64,000 bases of DNA from Streptomyces sp. NBC_00344 (GCF_036088315.1 NZ_CP107996.1:1550001-1614000), one strand, 5' to 3'; shown: positions 17,103 through 26,321, counted from the first letter of the stretch. The notes: generated by a model not told the origin, from the letters alone. Numbers and translations are program-made.

Positions 17103-18958
17103 GTCCCCATGCGGTAAAGGGGGTTGGTGAGGGTGACATAGACAGACTGGGTGTCGACGGGACCGACAAGCTCATCCAGGCCGTGCAGTCTGGTGAGCAG
17201 ATTGGCTTTGGCGCGGAGCGAGGGTGCTTCCAGAAGCTGAGTGGGCAGCGGTGAGCCGAGGTCGGTCGCCTTCATGAGGAACTGTCGGAAGGCAGCGATC
17301 AGAAGCTGTTCGTCGGCAAGGTGCTGGGAGCCGAAGGCGCCAATAAGCCCGAGGACGTTGTTGATGGCGAGGTAGTAGGCGAAGCGCTCATCGGTCACGG
17401 CGTCCGTGACGAAGGTGTCGCTGGTCGCACCGATGCCCGGGAGGCGCCTTTCCAACTGGTCGCGGTAGGACTCCCGGAAGTAGTAGCCCTGATTGTCGCG
17501 ATAGCGACCGCCGACCGGCCAGCCATCGGGATCGAGGATCACGAGGGTGTTCTGTTGATGGGCTTCGAGCGCGATGCCTGCGGTGCCGTCGAGCCAGAGA
17601 ACGGGGCGCACCACGTGATCGAGATAGCGCAGGAACCACTCGGCGGCAACGGCGCCATGAGGCCGTCCGGTGCGAGCCGAGAGGGCGGTCACGATGTCGG
17701 CAAGCCGCGACCGCATGCCGTCCCCGCCCGGCCGGGGACGGGCTGAGGTCAGAGCCGCGATACACACAGCGTCTTCCCCCCATCCGAAGGGGTTGTGACG
17801 CACGACGACATCGAAGCCGGGAACCGGCTCGCCGTCCGGGGTGTCCACCGCCAGCCACGCCGGATCACGAACGATGTCGAAGCCGGGATGGGCCGCCTGC
17901 CATTGCTCGCTCAGCCCCGCCCTCAGCAGACGGTGGACCTCCACCCCCCGGTGGAGTTCCTTACGCAGGTTCTCCCGGCAGGAATTGGTGATGCGCACGC
18001 CCAGCGAGAGCTTGAGCATCGCTTCGGTGCCCGGGCGGTGCACCGTGCGGACGGAGGAGGTGGGATGCCAGGGCTCACCGTGAAGGCCGAGATCGTGCAG
18101 AAGGCCCGCATCAAGAAGAGAGGCCACCGTGGAGCGATGCATCAGGTCGTTGGCCTGCCAGGGGTGCAGTGGCAGCAGTGCAGTGCCCTCGGGATGCGCG
18201 GGGTTGCCGGCGAGGCGTGCCATGAGCCGGTCGGCGGGCAGCGCACGACCGCGCTCGGTCCAGGCGGAATCCTGTGCCAGCACGGACCGGTCAACGGCGC
18301 ACCAGCGCAGGGGGAAGGAGCCGCGCAATTCCGGCGAATACATTCGGCTCTCGGCGTCGGAGAGGCCTTCACGGCTCTTCGGCGTGGGGTGCAGGGGATG
18401 ACCGAGAAGGAGTGACTGCTCAGCGGTCAGGAAGAGGTCAGCCTCCTCGGCCGGCTTCGGGTCCACGCGGCGTTCTCTGATGAAGACGGCGGTGCGGCGC
18501 ACCGAGTCGGCGACTCTGCCGACCAGGTCGGCGTTCTCCCGCTGACCCGCCTCACGGCCGAGCAGCGCCGCGACGGTGACTGCGTCCGCCGGTGGCGCGC
18601 TCACTGATCCTCCTTCGAGCGTCGGCCTGCCGAAGCGGTGCCAGCCGGTGGGTGACCAGTAGTGGACGGGTGCCAGCAAAGCGGTACCGCTGGCGTCCAG
18701 AGGGATACGCAGCACCTGGCCGGCCGGCCTGGCGAGGTCGTTCTCCCTTGTCCAGCACCGCAACAGGTTCTCCACGGCAGCGGTCTCGGCTGCGGCGGTC
18801 GCATCGGGGTCGTCCAGCAGGTCCGGCGGGAGGGGCTGCTCCGGAGTACGGTCCCCCCTGTTCTGGCGCGGCACGGCCCCCACGTCGACCGTGAGCGGGC
18901 CGTGAGCGGTGGGACGGCCTTCGGCCTCGGGCGCGTCGGGTGCGGGGGTGGAGTTCAC
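17099..18958 (-). CDS. IucA/IucC family siderophore synthetase (first of two)
   Basis: About 619 aa NIS synthetase. Blocks: GHPLHPTPKSREGLSD near residue 175, ALLPLHPWQANDLMH near 265, TSSVRTVH near 300, KLSLGVRITNSCRENLRKEL near 315, and GIALEAHQQNTLVILDPDGW near 470, then a C-terminal FhuF-like region. The start is a GTG at 18958 with AGGAAG upstream; the frame stays open 100 codons further, but that part overlaps the aminotransferase gene and is not used. It begins 28 bp after the aminotransferase stop and overlaps the acyltransferase start, so it is central in a tight operon. Confidence 0.93.
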   Translation of the reverse strand: MNSTPAPDAPEAEGRPTAHGPLTVDVGAVPRQNRGDRTPEQPLPPDLLDDPDATAAAETAAVENLLRCWTRENDLARPAGQVLRIPLDASGTALLAPVHYWSPTGWHRFGRPTLEGGSVSAPPADAVTVAALLGREAGQRENADLVGRVADSVRRTAVFIRERRVDPKPAEEADLFLTAEQSLLLGHPLHPTPKSREGLSDAESRMYSPELRGSFPLRWCAVDRSVLAQDSAWTERGRALPADRLMARLAGNPAHPEGTALLPLHPWQANDLMHRSTVASLLDAGLLHDLGLHGEPWHPTSSVRTVHRPGTEAMLKLSLGVRITNSCRENLRKELHRGVEVHRLLRAGLSEQWQAAHPGFDIVRDPAWLAVDTPDGEPVPGFDVVVRHNPFGWGEDAVCIAALTSARPRPGGDGMRSRLADIVTALSARTGRPHGAVAAEWFLRYLDHVVRPVLWLDGTAGIALEAHQQNTLVILDPDGWPVGGRYRDNQGYYFRESYRDQLERRLPGIGATSDTFVTDAVTDERFAYYLAINNVLGLIGAFGSQHLADEQLLIAAFRQFLMKATDLGSPLPTQLLEAPSLRAKANLLTRLHGLDELVGPVDTQSVYVTLTNPLYRMGT

Positions 18959-18986
18959 GGAGTGCTTCCTTGTAAGGGGGGCCGGG

Positions 18987-20366
18987 TCAGTGCGAGGAGG
19001 GGGTCTCGTGACGGCGGTTGCGGAAGCGTTCCGCGGCGACCAGGGCATCGGCCAGCCGGTCGAGAACGGCCTCCGTCTGTTCATCGGTGAGAGTGAGCGG
19101 GGGCAGCAGACGGACAACACTGGAGTGGCGGCCGCCGATTTCGACGATGAGTCCGCGGGCCAGGCACTCACGCTGGACGGCAGACGCAAGGGCGGGGTCG
19201 GCCGGCGAAGGGCCGGCAGCGTCGGGAGCCGCCGCTTCGGGGTCGACGAGCTCCACACCGATCATCAAGCCCCTGCCGCGCACGTCGCCGATGGAGGGAT
19301 GCTCTGCGGCCAGGCCCTGGAGTCTTCCGATGATGCGGGCACCCAGAACGGCCGCACGCTCGGCGAGCCGGTTCTCGCGGACGAACGCGAGGGTGGCGGC
19401 GCCCGCCGCCATGGCGAGCTGGTTGCCGCGGAAGGTGCCCGCGTGAGCACCCGGCTCCCAGGCGTCCAGTTCCGACCGGTAGACGATGACGGCCAGCGGG
19501 AGGGAGCCGCCGATCGCTTTGGACAGCACCATCACATCGGGGACGATCCCGCTGTGCTCGACCGCCCAGAAGGCCCCGGTGCGGCCGACGCCGGTCTGCA
19601 CTTCGTCGGCGATGAGCGGGATCGAGCGGTCGGCGGTGATCTCCCGCATTCTCCGCATCCAGCTGTCGGGGCCCGGGATCACCCCGCCCTCGCCCTGTAC
19701 CGGTTCAAGAATCATCCCGGCCGGCGGGACCACTCCGCCCTTGGGGTCATCGAGCAGGTTCTCGGTCCACCGGGCGGCAAGATCCACCCCCCGCTCTCCT
19801 CCGACGCCGAACGGACTGCGGTACTCCTGCGGATACGGAAGCCGGGTCACCCTGACGTCGGGGGCGCCACCGGAGACGGCGAGTGCACCGGCAGTCATGC
19901 CGTGATAGGCACCGGTGAAGGCGAGGATCCCGCTGCGTCCGGTGGCGGTCCTGACGAGTTTGAGGGCTGCCTCGACCGCGTCCGTACCAGCGGGTCCGCA
20001 GAACTGGACCCGCGCCTGGTCGGCGAAGCGAGGGGGCAGCGTCGCGAACAGTTCGGTGGTGAACGCGTCCTTCACCGGGGTGGCAAGATCCAGGACGTGC
20101 AACGGGGCGCCGGAGTCGATGACTTTCTTGATCGCTTCGAGCACCACGGGGTGGTTGTGTCCGAGGGCGAGCGTTCCAGCGCCGGAGAGGCAGTCGAGAT
20201 AGCGCCGCCCGTCCGCGCCCTCGATCGTCAGGCCACGGGCCCGGACCGGGACGATCGGCAGTGACCGTGCGTAGGTACGGGCAGCCGATTCACGCATCGA
20301 CTGCCGACGCAGGATGCCCTCGTGCACGGTCGTCGGCGCCGCCGGTGCGGATTCGGTCACAGCCAC
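18987..20366 (-). CDS. Diaminobutyrate--2-oxoglutarate aminotransferase-like, class III PLP enzyme
   Basis: About 459 aa. Probably forms L-2,4-diaminobutyrate from aspartate semialdehyde, the diamine precursor used in rhizobactin- and achromobactin-like siderophores. PLP-binding features are GPAGTDAVEAALKL (phosphate pocket), FTGAYHGMT, IADEVQTGVGRTG with the cofactor Asp, and the Schiff-base Lys in VLSKAIGGSLP near residue 283. The frame could start at a GTG at 20390, but GGAGGA lies inside that extension and 9 bases before a GTG at 20366, which I prefer. First gene of the siderophore operon. EctB (ectoine) is the close alternative, but no ectA or ectC is present. Confidence 0.9.
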   Translation of the reverse strand: MAVTESAPAAPTTVHEGILRRQSMRESAARTYARSLPIVPVRARGLTIEGADGRRYLDCLSGAGTLALGHNHPVVLEAIKKVIDSGAPLHVLDLATPVKDAFTTELFATLPPRFADQARVQFCGPAGTDAVEAALKLVRTATGRSGILAFTGAYHGMTAGALAVSGGAPDVRVTRLPYPQEYRSPFGVGGERGVDLAARWTENLLDDPKGGVVPPAGMILEPVQGEGGVIPGPDSWMRRMREITADRSIPLIADEVQTGVGRTGAFWAVEHSGIVPDVMVLSKAIGGSLPLAVIVYRSELDAWEPGAHAGTFRGNQLAMAAGAATLAFVRENRLAERAAVLGARIIGRLQGLAAEHPSIGDVRGRGLMIGVELVDPEAAAPDAAGPSPADPALASAVQRECLARGLIVEIGGRHSSVVRLLPPLTLTDEQTEAVLDRLADALVAAERFRNRRHETPSSH

Positions 20367-20661
20367 TGCTCTTGTTCCTCCCGCAGTCACATTTTGTTCG
20401 TCACGGCCCGGCCGTCACGTTTCTGTTGTGCGTCCTCGCCGCCGAGGCTGAACACAGCCCAGAAGCCCCCCGTATGTCACAACGACGCCGACGCCGTGGG
20501 ATCACGGGCACACCGGAAGATCCTTTGCGGCGGCGGAACCACGGCCCTGCCGCATGCCGTCCCCATCGGCACCGGCATAGTGGGGCCCGCACTTCACGAC
20601 CGGGTCACTGGTTCCGCAGTGCCGAACGTCCGTTGTTCCGAAGTCCCAGGGGGATCACTAC

Positions 20662-21879
20662 ATGCGACCGCTGCATCCAGCCTTCACAGCACACCGCGGG
20701 AGGCGTGCTCGGCGAACGCGCCCTTCCATAGCCGCAGTTGGCCTCACGGCCGTACTCACACTCACCGCGACCGCCTGTGGCCCCGGCGATGACGACGCCA
20801 ACGGCAAGCCGAGCAGCAGCACTTCCTCGGTACCCGATGGGAAGATCACCATCCCGGACGACGTCAAGGACAGGTTGAAGCAGCACGGCGTCGATCTGGA
20901 CAAGTGGAAGAACGGCGAGTGGAAGAACTGGGACAGGGACACATGGCTGCGTGAGGCCAAGGACTTCATCAACCCGATCATCGCCGGGTTCTGGGACCCG
21001 GACCGGATGCGGGACGCGGACAAGACCCCGCAGAAGCCCGTTGACAACGACATCTCGGGCGACAAGGGAGTCACCGACCCGACCCCGGCGCCGGTGACCG
21101 CCCAGGGCGTGAAGGCTCCGTACCACAACACTCTCCCCGAGGCGGGAAAGCTCTTCTTCGACAGCCCGGAAGGTTCGATGGTCTGCTCGGCAACCGTCGT
21201 CGAGGACCCGGCGCATCCCGGCAAGTCCAACATGGTGTGGACGGCGGGCCATTGCGTACACGCGGGGAAGAAGGGCGGCTGGTACCGCAACATCGCCTTC
21301 GTCCCCTCGTACAACAACAGCGGCAAGTCCGTCGCTCAGTTGCGGAACGCCAAGAAGGAGGAGGTCGCTCCGTACGGCGTCTACTGGGCGGACTGGGCGC
21401 AGACCTCCGAGCAGTGGATCGCCGGCGGCGGGCCCACCGGAGGCCAGGGTGCTCCGTACGACTTCGCCGTGCTGCACGTGACACCGGAGAAGGGCAGCAC
21501 CAGGTCCCTGGAAGAGACGGTCGGCGGCGCCCTGCCGGTGAATTTCAACGCCCCGGCCGTGCCGAAGATCCCAGGCATCACGGCAACCGGTTACCCGGCG
21601 GCCCCCCCGTTCGACGGTCAGAAGCTCTTCCAGTGTGCGGACCGTCCCGGCCGGCTTTCGGTCACCGCGAACGACCCGACGATGTACCGCATCGGCTGCA
21701 CCATGACGGGCGGTTCGTCCGGCGGCGGGTGGATCTCCAACGGTGCGGACGGAAAGCCCGCGCTGGTGTCCAACACTTCGATCGGCCCGGTGACGGCAGG
21801 CTGGCTGGCAGGTCCGCGCCTCGGCAAGGAAGCCAAGGGTGTCTACGACTCCGTCAGCAAGAAGTACGCGGGCCGGTAG
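20662..21879 (+). CDS. Secreted trypsin-like serine protease, probable lipoprotein (copy A)
   Basis: 405 aa. A signal peptide with Arg-rich start (residues 1-20), hydrophobic core and a lipobox-like TATAC ending near Cys39 suggests export and lipid anchoring. A Ser-rich linker and a charged region follow, with KWKNGEWKNW and EAKDFINP. The catalytic triad of a chymotrypsin-fold enzyme is visible: His in VWTAGHCVHAG, Asp in APYDFAVLHV and Ser in TMTGGSSGGGW. AGGGGGATC precedes the ATG. A close paralogue follows 69 bp downstream, evidently a tandem duplication. Divergent from the siderophore operon. Confidence 0.9.
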   Translation: MRPLHPAFTAHRGRRARRTRPSIAAVGLTAVLTLTATACGPGDDDANGKPSSSTSSVPDGKITIPDDVKDRLKQHGVDLDKWKNGEWKNWDRDTWLREAKDFINPIIAGFWDPDRMRDADKTPQKPVDNDISGDKGVTDPTPAPVTAQGVKAPYHNTLPEAGKLFFDSPEGSMVCSATVVEDPAHPGKSNMVWTAGHCVHAGKKGGWYRNIAFVPSYNNSGKSVAQLRNAKKEEVAPYGVYWADWAQTSEQWIAGGGPTGGQGAPYDFAVLHVTPEKGSTRSLEETVGGALPVNFNAPAVPKIPGITATGYPAAPPFDGQKLFQCADRPGRLSVTANDPTMYRIGCTMTGGSSGGGWISNGADGKPALVSNTSIGPVTAGWLAGPRLGKEAKGVYDSVSKKYAGR

Positions 21880-21948
21880 GGACGGCCCGGCAGATGGCAC
21901 GAACTCCGTCCGCAGCAGCGATCACGCGTTCTCAGGGGGAACAGCTCC

Positions 21949-23121
21949 ATGCGATCCATTCGCCCGATACTGACCGCCACCGGTATTGCCGCAGCCCTCG
22001 CGCTGACGGCGACCGCTTGTAACGGCGACAAGGACCAGGCAGCCGGCCAGACGGCGGACAAGCCGGCGGCTTCCGCCCCGGCCGGCACGGCCGGTGACGC
22101 CGGCGGCCTGGCCGACACACTCAGGAAGCACGGCGTCGACCCGGACAAGTGGAAGGACGGCGAGTGGAAGAACTGGGACAAGGACAAGTGGCTGCGTGAG
22201 GCCAAGGACTTCGTCAACCCGGTGATCAAGGGGCTGTGGAAGCCCGACCGGATGCAGAAGGCCAAGGATCCGCAACGGACGATGGCCTACGGTGACGCGA
22301 CGGGCGACCAGAACGTCACCGACCCGGAGCCCGCGCCCGTACAGGCCCAGGAGGAGAAGCACCCTTACCACGAGTACGCAGCACCCGTCGGCAAGGTCTT
22401 CTTCGACTCTCCCGAGGGTTCCATGGTCTGCTCGGGCACGGTCGTCAAGGACCCGAAGGCCCCGGGAAGGTCCAATCTGGTGTGGACCGCGGGCCACTGC
22501 GTCCACGCGGGGGCCAAGGGCGGCTGGTACCGGAACATCACCTTCGTCCCGTCGTACAACGACCAGGGCAAGACCCCCGTACAGCTGAGCAATGCCCAGC
22601 CGCAGGAGGTCGCACCCTACGGTTCGTACTGGGCCGACTGGGCCATGACCTCCAACGCGTGGATCGCGGGCGGCGGGCACACCGGAGGTGACGCCTCCCC
22701 CTACGACTACGCCCTGTTGCATGTGAAGCCGCAGAGCGGGGGGAAGTCCCTCGAGGAGACGGTCGGCAATGCGCTGACGGTCGACTTCAACGCTCCCGAC
22801 GCCAAGGACATCAGCGCGATGGGCGCCTGGGGCTACCCCGCAGCGCCCCCGTTCAACGGTCAGTTGATGAACAAGTGTGTCGACCGCCCGGGCCGGCTGT
22901 CGATGAGCCCCGGCACGCCGCCGATGTGGCGCATCGGCTGCACGATGACCGGTGGCTCCTCCGGAGGCGGCTGGTTCATCGCGGGCAAGGACGGAAAGTC
23001 GGAGCTGGTCTCCAACACCTCGATCGGTCCCGCCACTTCGGGCTGGCTCGCGGGACCCCGGCTCGGTCAGGGCGCCCAGCAGCTTTACACGGCGATGAGC
23101 GACAGGTTCGCCGGTCGCTGA
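21949..23121 (+). CDS. Secreted trypsin-like serine protease, probable lipoprotein (copy B)
   Basis: 390 aa paralogue of the preceding gene, alike over its whole length and even in its ribosome site (AGGGGGAACAGCTCC before the ATG). Signal peptide with lipobox-like TATAC near residue 24. The same pre-protease region appears as KWKDGEWKNW and EAKDFVNP. The triad is intact: His in VWTAGHCVHAG, Asp in SPYDYALLHV, Ser in TMTGGSSGGGW. The main differences are in the Ala/Gly-rich linker after the signal and in loops around FVPSYNDQGKTP. Probably cotranscribed with copy A; an 18-bp hairpin ends the unit. Confidence 0.9.
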   Translation: MRSIRPILTATGIAAALALTATACNGDKDQAAGQTADKPAASAPAGTAGDAGGLADTLRKHGVDPDKWKDGEWKNWDKDKWLREAKDFVNPVIKGLWKPDRMQKAKDPQRTMAYGDATGDQNVTDPEPAPVQAQEEKHPYHEYAAPVGKVFFDSPEGSMVCSGTVVKDPKAPGRSNLVWTAGHCVHAGAKGGWYRNITFVPSYNDQGKTPVQLSNAQPQEVAPYGSYWADWAMTSNAWIAGGGHTGGDASPYDYALLHVKPQSGGKSLEETVGNALTVDFNAPDAKDISAMGAWGYPAAPPFNGQLMNKCVDRPGRLSMSPGTPPMWRIGCTMTGGSSGGGWFIAGKDGKSELVSNTSIGPATSGWLAGPRLGQGAQQLYTAMSDRFAGR

Positions 23122-23141
23122 CAGACGGCAGCGGCCGCACG

Positions 23142-23182
23142 CCGAAGGCCGGTCCCCTCATGGCGAGGGGGCCGGCCTTCGG
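23142..23182. terminator. Strong bidirectional hairpin terminator
   Basis: CCGAAGGCCGGTCCCCTC at 23142-23159 pairs with GAGGGGGCCGGCCTTCGG at 23165-23182 (18 bp, one G-T pair, 5-base loop). It sits between the convergent protease and hflX genes. Confidence 0.85.
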
Positions 23183-23197
23183 AATGCCGCGGGTCTG

Positions 23198-24733
23198 TCA
23201 GCGAGTCACCGGAACATACGGCTCAAGATCAGCCGCGAGCTCCTCGTGCACCCGGGCCTTGAGCAGGGTGCCCTCCGGGGTGTGCTCCTCGGAGATCACC
23301 TCGCCGTCGGCATGCGCTCGTGCCACCAACTGACCGTGCGTGTACGGCACCAGGACCTCGACCTCCACCTGGGGCCGCGGCAGTTCCGCATCGATCATGG
23401 CGAGCAGCTGCGGGATGCCACGGCCCGAACGGGCCGAGACCGCGATAGCGTTCCGCTCGATGCGCAACAGCCGCTGCAGCACCAGGGGATCGGCCGCATC
23501 GGCCTTGTTGATCACCACGATCTCCGGCACATCGGTCGCGCCGACCTCCCGGATCACCTCACGCACCGCAGCGAGCTGCTCCTCCGGCGCCGGGTGCGAG
23601 CCGTCCACCACATGGAGGATGAGGTCGGACTCCCCGACTTCCTCCATGGTGGACCGGAACGCCTCCACGAGGTGGTGCGGCAGATGCCGGACGAACCCCA
23701 CGGTGTCGGCGAGGGTGTAGAGCCTGCCGCTCGGGGTTTCCGCCCTGCGTACGGTCGGGTCCAGGGTGGCGAACAGGGAGTTCTCCACCAGCACACCCGC
23801 ACCGGTGAGCCGGTTGAGCAGCGAGGACTTGCCGGCATTGGTGTATCCGGCGATGGCTACCGAGGGCACCTTGTGGCGCTTGCGCTCCTGCCGCTTGATG
23901 TCGCGGCCGGTCTTCATCTCCGCGATCTCCCGGCGCATCTTCGCCATCTTCTCGCGGATCCGGCGCCGGTCCGTCTCGATCTTGGTCTCACCGGGACCAC
24001 GGGTGGCCATTCCACCGCCCGCGGATCCGGAGCCACCGCCACCCATCTGACGGGAGAGCGACTGACCCCAGCCGCGCAGGCGCGGCAGCATGTACTGCAT
24101 CTGTGCGAGTGCGACCTGCGCCTTGCCCTCACGGGACTTGGCGTGCTGGGCGAAGATGTCGAGAATCAGGGCGGTACGGTCCACCACCTTGACCTTGACG
24201 ACGTCCTCCAGATGGATCAGCTGGCCGGGGCTGAGCTCACCGTCGCACACCACGGTGTCCGCGCCGGACTCGAGGACGATGTCCCGCAACTCGTGCGCCT
24301 TGCCCGAGCCGATATATGTGGCCGGGTCGGGCTTGTCGCGGCGCTGTACCACGCCGTCGAGCACGAGTGCCCCCGCCGTCTCGGCAAGGGCCGCCAGCTC
24401 GGCGAGCGAGTTTTCCGCGTCCTGAGCGGTCCCCGATGTCCAGACACCTACGAGCACCACACGTTCCAGCCGCAGCTGCCGGTACTCGACCTCGGTGACG
24501 TCCTCGAGCTCGGTGGAGAGGCCGGCCACGCGTCGCAGGGCGGCACGCTCCGAGCGGTCGTACTGATCGCCGTCGCGCTCGCCGTCGATCTTGTGGCTCC
24601 AGGCGACGTCCTCTTCCATCAGGGCATCGGCCCGAAGGCTCTCGTTGAAGCTCTGGGTGTCCGGTTCGATGGCGTCCGGCTCGCGGACGTCCTGCTCGAG
24701 CGCGTCCTGGGAAGGGGAAGAAGAGGAGGTCAT
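23198..24733 (-). CDS. hflX: GTPase HflX
   Basis: 511 aa. A ribosome-binding GTPase that splits stalled or hibernating 70S ribosomes. The N-terminal HflX domain includes DTVVCDGELSPGQL and the Gly-rich loop QMGGGGSGSAGGGMATRGPG; the G domain has GYTNAGKSSLLNRLTG (G1), DPTVRR (G2), DTVGFVRHLP (G3) and VVINKADAAD (G4). The first 60 residues are an acidic extension common in actinobacteria. ATG at 24733 with AAGGA 8 bases upstream. It converges with the protease pair across a strong terminator. Confidence 0.97.
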   Translation of the reverse strand: MTSSSSPSQDALEQDVREPDAIEPDTQSFNESLRADALMEEDVAWSHKIDGERDGDQYDRSERAALRRVAGLSTELEDVTEVEYRQLRLERVVLVGVWTSGTAQDAENSLAELAALAETAGALVLDGVVQRRDKPDPATYIGSGKAHELRDIVLESGADTVVCDGELSPGQLIHLEDVVKVKVVDRTALILDIFAQHAKSREGKAQVALAQMQYMLPRLRGWGQSLSRQMGGGGSGSAGGGMATRGPGETKIETDRRRIREKMAKMRREIAEMKTGRDIKRQERKRHKVPSVAIAGYTNAGKSSLLNRLTGAGVLVENSLFATLDPTVRRAETPSGRLYTLADTVGFVRHLPHHLVEAFRSTMEEVGESDLILHVVDGSHPAPEEQLAAVREVIREVGATDVPEIVVINKADAADPLVLQRLLRIERNAIAVSARSGRGIPQLLAMIDAELPRPQVEVEVLVPYTHGQLVARAHADGEVISEEHTPEGTLLKARVHEELAADLEPYVPVTR

Positions 24734-24872
24734 TGGATCCTTACGTCGAGCCGATGGTTAGTTCCGTTCGAGTGTCACAACGCGTGACGGCCCCCGATCA
24801 TTCCCGAGCGGTCATCCACGGAGCCCGGCAGCGGCTGCGACCCGTTGATAGTGGCACGGTGCGGTCGCCACG

Positions 24873-26321
24873 TCACCCGGCTTTCGGCGGGGTGCTGCGC
24901 CAGCGCGGGTGACCCGGCATCGGAGGGGTCCGCTTCCCGTACAGCCAGCCGCGGAAGAAGGCGGACAGATCGCGTCCGGCGATCCGTGAGGCGAGGGCGG
25001 AGAAGTCGGCGCTCGTCGCTGACCTGTACCGGTATGCACTCACCCAGCTGTGCTCCAGTCTGTGGAAGGCAGCGGCGCCGATCTCCCGGCGCAGCGCATA
25101 CAGCACCAGTGCGCTGCCGTCATAGACGATCGGCCGGAAGATGCTGATCTTGTCGCCCGGCTCGGGCCGCCTGGGCGCGGCCGGGGGGCCGTCGTGGGCG
25201 CGCCAGCCGTCGGAGTGCCGGTAGGCGTCCCGCATCCGCCGCTCCAGTGACCTCCCGTCGTGCGTGTCGGAGTACAGCGCCTCGTACCAGCTGGCGTGTC
25301 CCTCGTTGAGCCAGAGGTCGGACCAGCGCCGCGGCGAGACACTGTCGCCGAACCACTGGTGAGCGAGTTCATGCACCATGACCGAGTCGACATACCACTC
25401 CGGGAAGCGAGGGTCGGTGAACAGCCGGCGCTCGAAGAGCGACAGCGTCTGGGTTTCCAGTTCGAAACCGGTGCCCGTGTCCGCGATGAGGACTCCGTAC
25501 CGCTCGAACGGATAGCGCCCGATCCGCGACTCCAGCCAGGCGAGCTGTTCCGGTGTCTTCTTCAGCCAGGGTTCCAGTCTGCGGCGGTCGTTCGCCGGTA
25601 CGACGTCCCGCACACGCAGCCCGTGCGGGCCCGCACGGTGGGTCACGGCGGAGCGTCCGATCGACACCTGGGCCAGTTCGGTGGCCATGGGGGCGAGCGT
25701 CCGGTAGATCCACGTGGTTCTGCCCGCGTGCACCCTACGGACGACCGGCAGACCGTTGGCCACCACCGTCAGCCGCCGTGGGGCAGTCACTCTGAAGGTG
25801 AACCAGGCCTTGTCCGCGGGGTGATCGTTGCAGGGGAAGACCCGGTGGGCGGCGTCCGCCTGGTTGGCCATGACAAGACCGTCGGTGGTGCGCACCCAGC
25901 CACCGTCCGCCGCGCCACGGGGATCGCTGGTGTGCCGCACGGTGATCCGCAGACGGCTGCCCCTGTTCACCGGGCGGGCCGGTCTGACCACCAGGTCCTC
26001 GTCCGTGGTGGCGAAATGTGCGCGCGCGCCGTTCACATCGACGGAGTGCACGGTGCCCCGGGTGAAGTCGAGATTGATGCGCTGAAGCGGCTCCGTCGCC
26101 ACCGCGTCGATGGTGGTGACCGCGGGGAGCGGTGTGCTGTTGCTGCCGCGATAGGTGAGGGCGATGTCGTACGCGAGAACGTCGTACCCGGGGTTGCCGA
26201 GGTGCGGGAAAAGCGGATCGCCGATACCGAGCGGTACCGGCGCGGGCAGCGCAGCGGCGGTCAGAGCCGCCGACGCGGCCGCCGCCATGGCGGCCCGGAA
26301 GCACCGGGAGATGAACAGCAT
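24873..26321 (-). CDS. Secreted M1-family zinc metallopeptidase
   Basis: About 482 aa. A signal peptide is evident (MLFISRCFRAAMAAAASAAL, then Ala-rich). The zinc site is VMVHELAHQWFGDSV followed after 18 residues by the third ligand Glu in LNEGHASWYEA, the M1 HEXXH-X18-E pattern. It is about half the length of a full aminopeptidase N and lacks the large C-terminal helical domain, so it is a compact extracellular M1 enzyme, probably an aminopeptidase on small peptides. I chose the ATG at 26321; a TTG at 26327 is possible and neither has a good ribosome site. It lies between hflX and the RSH gene, all leftward. Confidence 0.92.
   Translation of the reverse strand: MLFISRCFRAAMAAAASAALTAAALPAPVPLGIGDPLFPHLGNPGYDVLAYDIALTYRGSNSTPLPAVTTIDAVATEPLQRINLDFTRGTVHSVDVNGARAHFATTDEDLVVRPARPVNRGSRLRITVRHTSDPRGAADGGWVRTTDGLVMANQADAAHRVFPCNDHPADKAWFTFRVTAPRRLTVVANGLPVVRRVHAGRTTWIYRTLAPMATELAQVSIGRSAVTHRAGPHGLRVRDVVPANDRRRLEPWLKKTPEQLAWLESRIGRYPFERYGVLIADTGTGFELETQTLSLFERRLFTDPRFPEWYVDSVMVHELAHQWFGDSVSPRRWSDLWLNEGHASWYEALYSDTHDGRSLERRMRDAYRHSDGWRAHDGPPAAPRRPEPGDKISIFRPIVYDGSALVLYALRREIGAAAFHRLEHSWVSAYRYRSATSADFSALASRIAGRDLSAFFRGWLYGKRTPPMPGHPRWRSTPPKAG

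Noticed and set aside
18959..19258. 100-codon N-terminal extension of the first siderophore synthetase
   Set aside because: It overlaps the end of the aminotransferase gene in another frame, and a GTG with AGGAAG at 18958 gives the normal length.
18987..20366. Ectoine biosynthesis (EctB) for the class III aminotransferase
   Set aside because: No ectA, ectC or ectD nearby; its operon partners are siderophore synthetases and a siderophore acyltransferase.
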